This document shows positions 61,296 through 64,000 of a DNA stretch of 64,000 bases, piece after piece. The position numbers and the translations under genes were made by a program. Where the stretch lies: positions 372,001 through 436,000 of the forward strand of contig NZ_NBYX01000002.1 of NCBI RefSeq assembly GCF_002099195.1, in the 5' to 3' direction. The notes under the pieces were generated by a model, which saw only the letters and a list, made by a program, of their open reading frames with translations, was not told where the DNA came from and ran no database searches. How positions within the stretch are numbered: the stretch's first letter is position 1; each line of letters begins with the position of its first letter. This stretch comes from Burkholderia puraquae (GTDB taxonomy: Bacteria; Pseudomonadota; Gammaproteobacteria; Burkholderiales; Burkholderiaceae).

Positions 61296-61824
61296 AGCAG
61301 ATCCCTTCTTCAACTTGGATGCATCGGTTTGCCAAGCCGCCCGGCACGCGTGCCGATCGCGGCGAAACACGGATCCGGAGATCCGGATCGCGAATCCGGA
61401 ATTCCGGATCGACGCCGCACGCCGTTGCATTTGCGCACGCGAAACCGTCGGGAAGGACACCTTCGGATCGGCTTCCTGCGGGCAGGCAAGCGCCTGCGTC
61501 ACAGTGGCGCACAACGCGCCCGGGCCCTTGCGGCAAGCCTGGGCGGAAGGCGCTTCAGGCTGCGTGGAAAGAGGCCGCGCGCGACGCGTTTTGCGGGGGC
61601 GGGGTGGCAAGGGGCGCGTAATGTAACCGAACTCGTTTGCTGTGTCACAAACGAAAAATACCGTTGTTTTTGTGGGGTTTTTTGCGTGTCCGGGTTTCCG
61701 GAATGGCGGTCGCCGGAAGCGGGAAAGATGTGGATAACTGCGCGGGATCGGGAGGGCTTTTCGGGCGCGATCGTGTCGTGTCGCGGCAGCGCGCGGCGGC
61801 ACGATCGCGTGACGTCATGTCACT
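61296..61824. other. Upstream region of mqo
   Basis: About 530 bases without a gene. It contains four TCCGGA hexamers arranged as two pairs (see separate entry) and, further out, a patch with AAAAATACCG near 61655 that may be part of a promoter. Confidence 0.4.
61374..61408. promoter_or_regulatory. Paired TCCGGA sites upstream of mqo
   Basis: Four copies of the palindrome TCCGGA begin at 61374, 61382, 61395 and 61403. Each pair has an 8-base period, and the pairs repeat at 21 bases. The right pair forms the 16-bp palindrome ATCCGGAATTCCGGAT. They lie 80-115 bases before the mqo start. Confidence 0.5.
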
Positions 61825-62136
61825 TTACTTCGCGGCACCGTTCCGGCAGAACTGGTCATACGCTTGCGCCGAATTTGCGAAGCCCTTCTGTTTCGCGAGT
61901 TCCCACGGGCGCTCGCATTGTTGCGTCGTTTCGCACCACGAATAGCCCGCCGAGCCAATGCAGCCGTGCGCATCGCGATCGCCGCCGACCATCGGCGGCG
62001 CTGCCTGGGCGGTCTGCGTGTCCTGCCCGGCGATATTGGGCGGGAGAGGGGCGGGCGGTTGTGTCGCGCATGCGCTCAAAGCAACAGCGAATGCGATCGC
62101 GGCGGCAATCGGCGCGGAAGGAATGAGATGTTTCAT
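61825..62136 (-). CDS. Small lipoprotein, 103 aa
   Basis: GGAG lies nine bases before the chosen ATG, while an ATG 15 bases upstream overlaps that ribosome site. The lipobox is LSAC. The mature part has a Pro-rich spacer and a compact Cys-rich domain (GCIGSAGYSWCETTQQCERPWE) with four cysteines. Such domains occur in small secreted proteins of many Proteobacteria; function is not known. Confidence 0.78.
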   Translation of the reverse strand: MKHLIPSAPIAAAIAFAVALSACATQPPAPLPPNIAGQDTQTAQAAPPMVGGDRDAHGCIGSAGYSWCETTQQCERPWELAKQKGFANSAQAYDQFCRNGAAK

Positions 62137-62197
62137 TGCTTGGTGCTCCATGGAATGACGATCAGCGGTGGATGCCCGTGCACGGGCGAAGGGGCGT

Positions 62198-62686
62198 TCA
62201 CGCGTCCGGCACCGGCACGCGCGACGAGAACTTCACTTCGCGCAACGCGAGGCTCGACTGGATCGACGACACCCCCGGCTGCTTGCGCAGCACGCGCTCG
62301 ACGAATTCCGCATACGCATCGAGATCCGCCGCGACGACCTGCAGGATGTAGTCGGCCGCACCGGTGATCTTGTGGCAGGACGTCACTTCGTCGTGACGCC
62401 GCATCACGTCCTCGAAGTGATCGGAATCCTGGTCGGAATGCATGTTGAACGTCACCTGCACGAACGCGAACACGTTCATGCCGAGCGCGCGCCGGTCGAG
62501 ATTCGCCTGGTAGCCGGTGATCACGCCTTCGTCCTCGAGCCGCTTGCGGCGCCGCCAGCACGGCGTGACGCTCAGCGACAGCTTCTCGCCGAGCGTCGCG
62601 TTCGACAGCGCGCCGTCGTCCTGCAGCAGGCGCAGCATGGCGCGGTCGACGCCATCCAGTTCGGCCGAAACGCGATTTTTGCTCAT
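62198..62686 (-). CDS. Lrp/AsnC-family transcriptional regulator
   Basis: This 162-residue protein has the N-terminal helix-turn-helix (LLQDDGALSNATLGEKLSLS, about 20-39) and the RAM ligand-binding domain with VFAFVQVTF, CHKITGAADYIL. CWRRRKRLEDEGVI is typical of the subgroup. It diverges from the chimeric histone-deacetylase remnant, which in related genomes may be its target, now lost. Confidence 0.92.
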   Translation of the reverse strand: MSKNRVSAELDGVDRAMLRLLQDDGALSNATLGEKLSLSVTPCWRRRKRLEDEGVITGYQANLDRRALGMNVFAFVQVTFNMHSDQDSDHFEDVMRRHDEVTSCHKITGAADYILQVVAADLDAYAEFVERVLRKQPGVSSIQSSLALREVKFSSRVPVPDA

Positions 62687-62801
62687 TTCCGGGGTTTCGT
62701 AGGCGGTTTTCTCAAAATTGTATGAAAGACGCGCGTCGAAGGCAAAGCTGTTGCCGGTTGCCGTCAATAAACTGTTGCCACCCTCACCGCAACGGCCAAC
62801 C

Positions 62802-63209
62802 ATGCTCACGGTCTATAGCAGCGATCACCAACTGCATTGCGGCGTCGAACTGAAGGATGGCGCGATCACCGATTCGTTCGAAAACCCCCTTCGCGCCGAA
62901 ACGGTGCGCGCTGCCGGCCTCGGCGACGTGATCGGGCCGAAGCCGTTCGGCCGCGCGAACTACGCGGCCGCGCACAGCGCGCGCTACGTCGATTTCCTCG
63001 CCGGCGCGCGGGACGAATGGACCGCGACGGGTCGCACCTGCCAGGCGCTGCCGCTCGTGTGGCCGGTGCGCGCGATGCCGGCCGCCGACTATCGCGGCGT
63101 GATCGGTGAAACGAGCTTCACGCCGCACGGCGACCTGAAGCATGGCGCGATGTCGGTGTTCACGTACAAGAGCGGCAAGAAGGCGCTGCTCGATATCGTG
63201 AAGATGTGA
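62802..63209 (+). pseudogene. Chimeric remnant: HDAC-family N-terminus joined to LivK-type C-terminus
   Basis: Residues 1-93 match the front of histone-deacetylase/acetylpolyamine-amidohydrolase family proteins (MLTVYSSDHQLHCGVELKDG; YVDFLAGARDEWTATGRT; LPLVWPVRAMP). Residues 95-135 match the end of branched-chain amino-acid binding proteins (ADYRGVIGETSFTPHGDLKH and ending LLDIVKM). The junction is in frame near 63080. All catalytic and zinc residues of the deacetylase are missing, as are the signal and ligand site of the binding protein. It was probably made by a deletion. Confidence 0.75.
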
Positions 63210-63240
63210 TGCGGCGGCGACGTCACGTACGACGTCGCAG

Positions 63241-63269
63241 GGCCGCGAAGCGGGATGGGCTTCGCGGCC
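63241..63269. terminator. Hairpin between convergent genes
   Basis: GGCCGCGAAGC and its exact complement form an 11-bp stem with a 7-base loop. It lies between the convergent remnant and channel genes and could stop transcription from both sides. No T-tract is present. Confidence 0.4.
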
Positions 63270-63277
63270 GCCGCCGT

Positions 63278-64000
63278 TTACAGCGCGCGCGTTTGCGCGC
63301 GATCGGCGCGACGCTCCGTGTCGTGCACGATGTGCAGCTCGCGCGTGCGGATCGGCAGTGCGCAGTTCGCGTCGGCGAGCGTCTTGCGCACCTGGCGCGC
63401 GAGGCGCCAGCGCATCGCCCAGAACTTGTCGGTGTGCGTCCATACGCGCATGTTCGCGACGGCCGTGCTGTCGTCGAAGCGCATCACCATCACGTCCGGC
63501 GCGGGATCCTGCAGCACGTCGGGATCGGCCGCGGCCAGCGCGCGCAGCGCGTCGAGCGCGCGATCGATATCGTCATGCACCGATACTTCCACTTCGAGAT
63601 CGAGGCGGCGGGTGGGGTTGCGCGTGTAGTTGCGGATCGAACTGCCCCACAGCGCGCTGTTCGGCACGTATTCGCAGATGCCGTCCGGTTTCGTCAGCCG
63701 TGTCATGAAGAGCCCGACCTCGTCGACGGTACCCGCGACACCCGTGCCGCCGTCGATATAGTCGCCGACCTTGAACGGCCGCAGCAGCAGAAGCATGATG
63801 CCGGCCGCGATGTTCTGCATCGTGCCTTGCAGCGCGAGCCCGATCGCGAGGCCGGCCGCGCCGAGCACTGCGACGATGCTCGCGGTTTCGATGCCGAGCT
63901 GCGACAGCGCGCCGACGATGGCGACGATGCGGACGCCCCACACGGCGACGTCGCAGAGGATCGGCCGCAGCGTGTCGTCGACGCGCTCCTTGTTCGAGAG
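63278..64000 (-). CDS. MscS-family mechanosensitive channel (partial)
   Basis: The visible 240 residues are the C-terminal part of an MscS-type channel. The pore helix is AVLGAAGLAIGLALQGTMQN, followed by the beta domain (RPFKVGDYIDGGTGVAGTV) and the cytoplasmic alpha/beta cage. The frame is open to the window edge (LSNKERVDDTLRP), so the N-terminal membrane helices lie outside. Such channels release solutes on hypo-osmotic shock. Confidence 0.92.
   Translation of the reverse strand, partial: LSNKERVDDTLRPILCDVAVWGVRIVAIVGALSQLGIETASIVAVLGAAGLAIGLALQGTMQNIAAGIMLLLLRPFKVGDYIDGGTGVAGTVDEVGLFMTRLTKPDGICEYVPNSALWGSSIRNYTRNPTRRLDLEVEVSVHDDIDRALDALRALAAADPDVLQDPAPDVMVMRFDDSTAVANMRVWTHTDKFWAMRWRLARQVRKTLADANCALPIRTRELHIVHDTERRADRAQTRAL

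Overview
The window reads as chromosomal DNA of a Burkholderia species, most likely from the B. cepacia complex. The basis is the very high GC content, three OmpC-type trimeric porins, a DUF4148 protein, a spare ribosomal protein S21, DNA polymerase II, BenE, Mqo and protein sequences typical of that genus. No rRNA, tRNA, CRISPR array, intact insertion sequence or prophage was seen. This attribution is by recognition, not by a search.

Layout. 1-2.3 kb: a two-component response regulator (with the first codons of a probable kinase), a GNAT acetyltransferase and small proteins. 2.4-8 kb: a tight operon of histidine-phosphatase-fold protein, APH-like kinase, two SDR dehydrogenases and an acyl-CoA dehydrogenase, followed by a LysR regulator. 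The kinase plus dehydrogenase pair resembles the two halves of ACAD10/ACAD11 and suggests 4-hydroxyacyl-CoA catabolism. 8.4-10.7 kb: two porins. 10.9-20.5 kb: the most interesting block. It holds an exported ammonia-lyase-fold protein that lacks the MIO-forming Ala-Ser-Gly, an MHS transporter, a divergent urocanase, a DUF917 protein, a LysR regulator and, divergently, a hydantoinase-like amidohydrolase and an M20 carbamoylase. Together they form a complete candidate route from ergothioneine (or a relative) through thiourocanate, thiohydantoin propionate, hydantoin propionate and N-carbamoylglutamate to glutamate. The same palindromic box, CATAAC-N5-GTTAAG, lies at both promoters.

20.6-27 kb: an AraC regulator, a third porin, and an overlapping set of PLP fold-type III protein, aldonolactone-oxidase-like flavoprotein and MFS exporter. 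27.3-33.7 kb: a membrane-anchored helical protein paired with a secreted pectinacetylesterase-like hydrolase, a J-domain protein, a DUF4148 protein and DNA polymerase II. 33.7-43.4 kb is looser: many small hypothetical genes, a cold-shock protein, an S21 paralogue, a CSS-EAL c-di-GMP phosphodiesterase with a decayed duplicate of its 3' end 4.5 kb away, a perfect 20-bp hairpin, and a promoter-terminator pair that could make a small RNA.

43.4-64 kb: AraC regulator with a sterol-desaturase-type hydroxylase, AlaX-like editing protein, MINPP-like phytase lipoprotein, HAD-like protein, type II NADH dehydrogenase with a LysR regulator, AraC, NmrA-like protein, BenE, a fatty-acid desaturase, a PhnD-like protein followed by an 11-bp tandem repeat, DbpA helicase with a zinc-ribbon partner, Mqo with a signal peptide, an Lrp regulator, a chimeric remnant that joins the front of a histone-deacetylase-family gene to the tail of a LivK-type binding protein, and an MscS channel that runs off the end.
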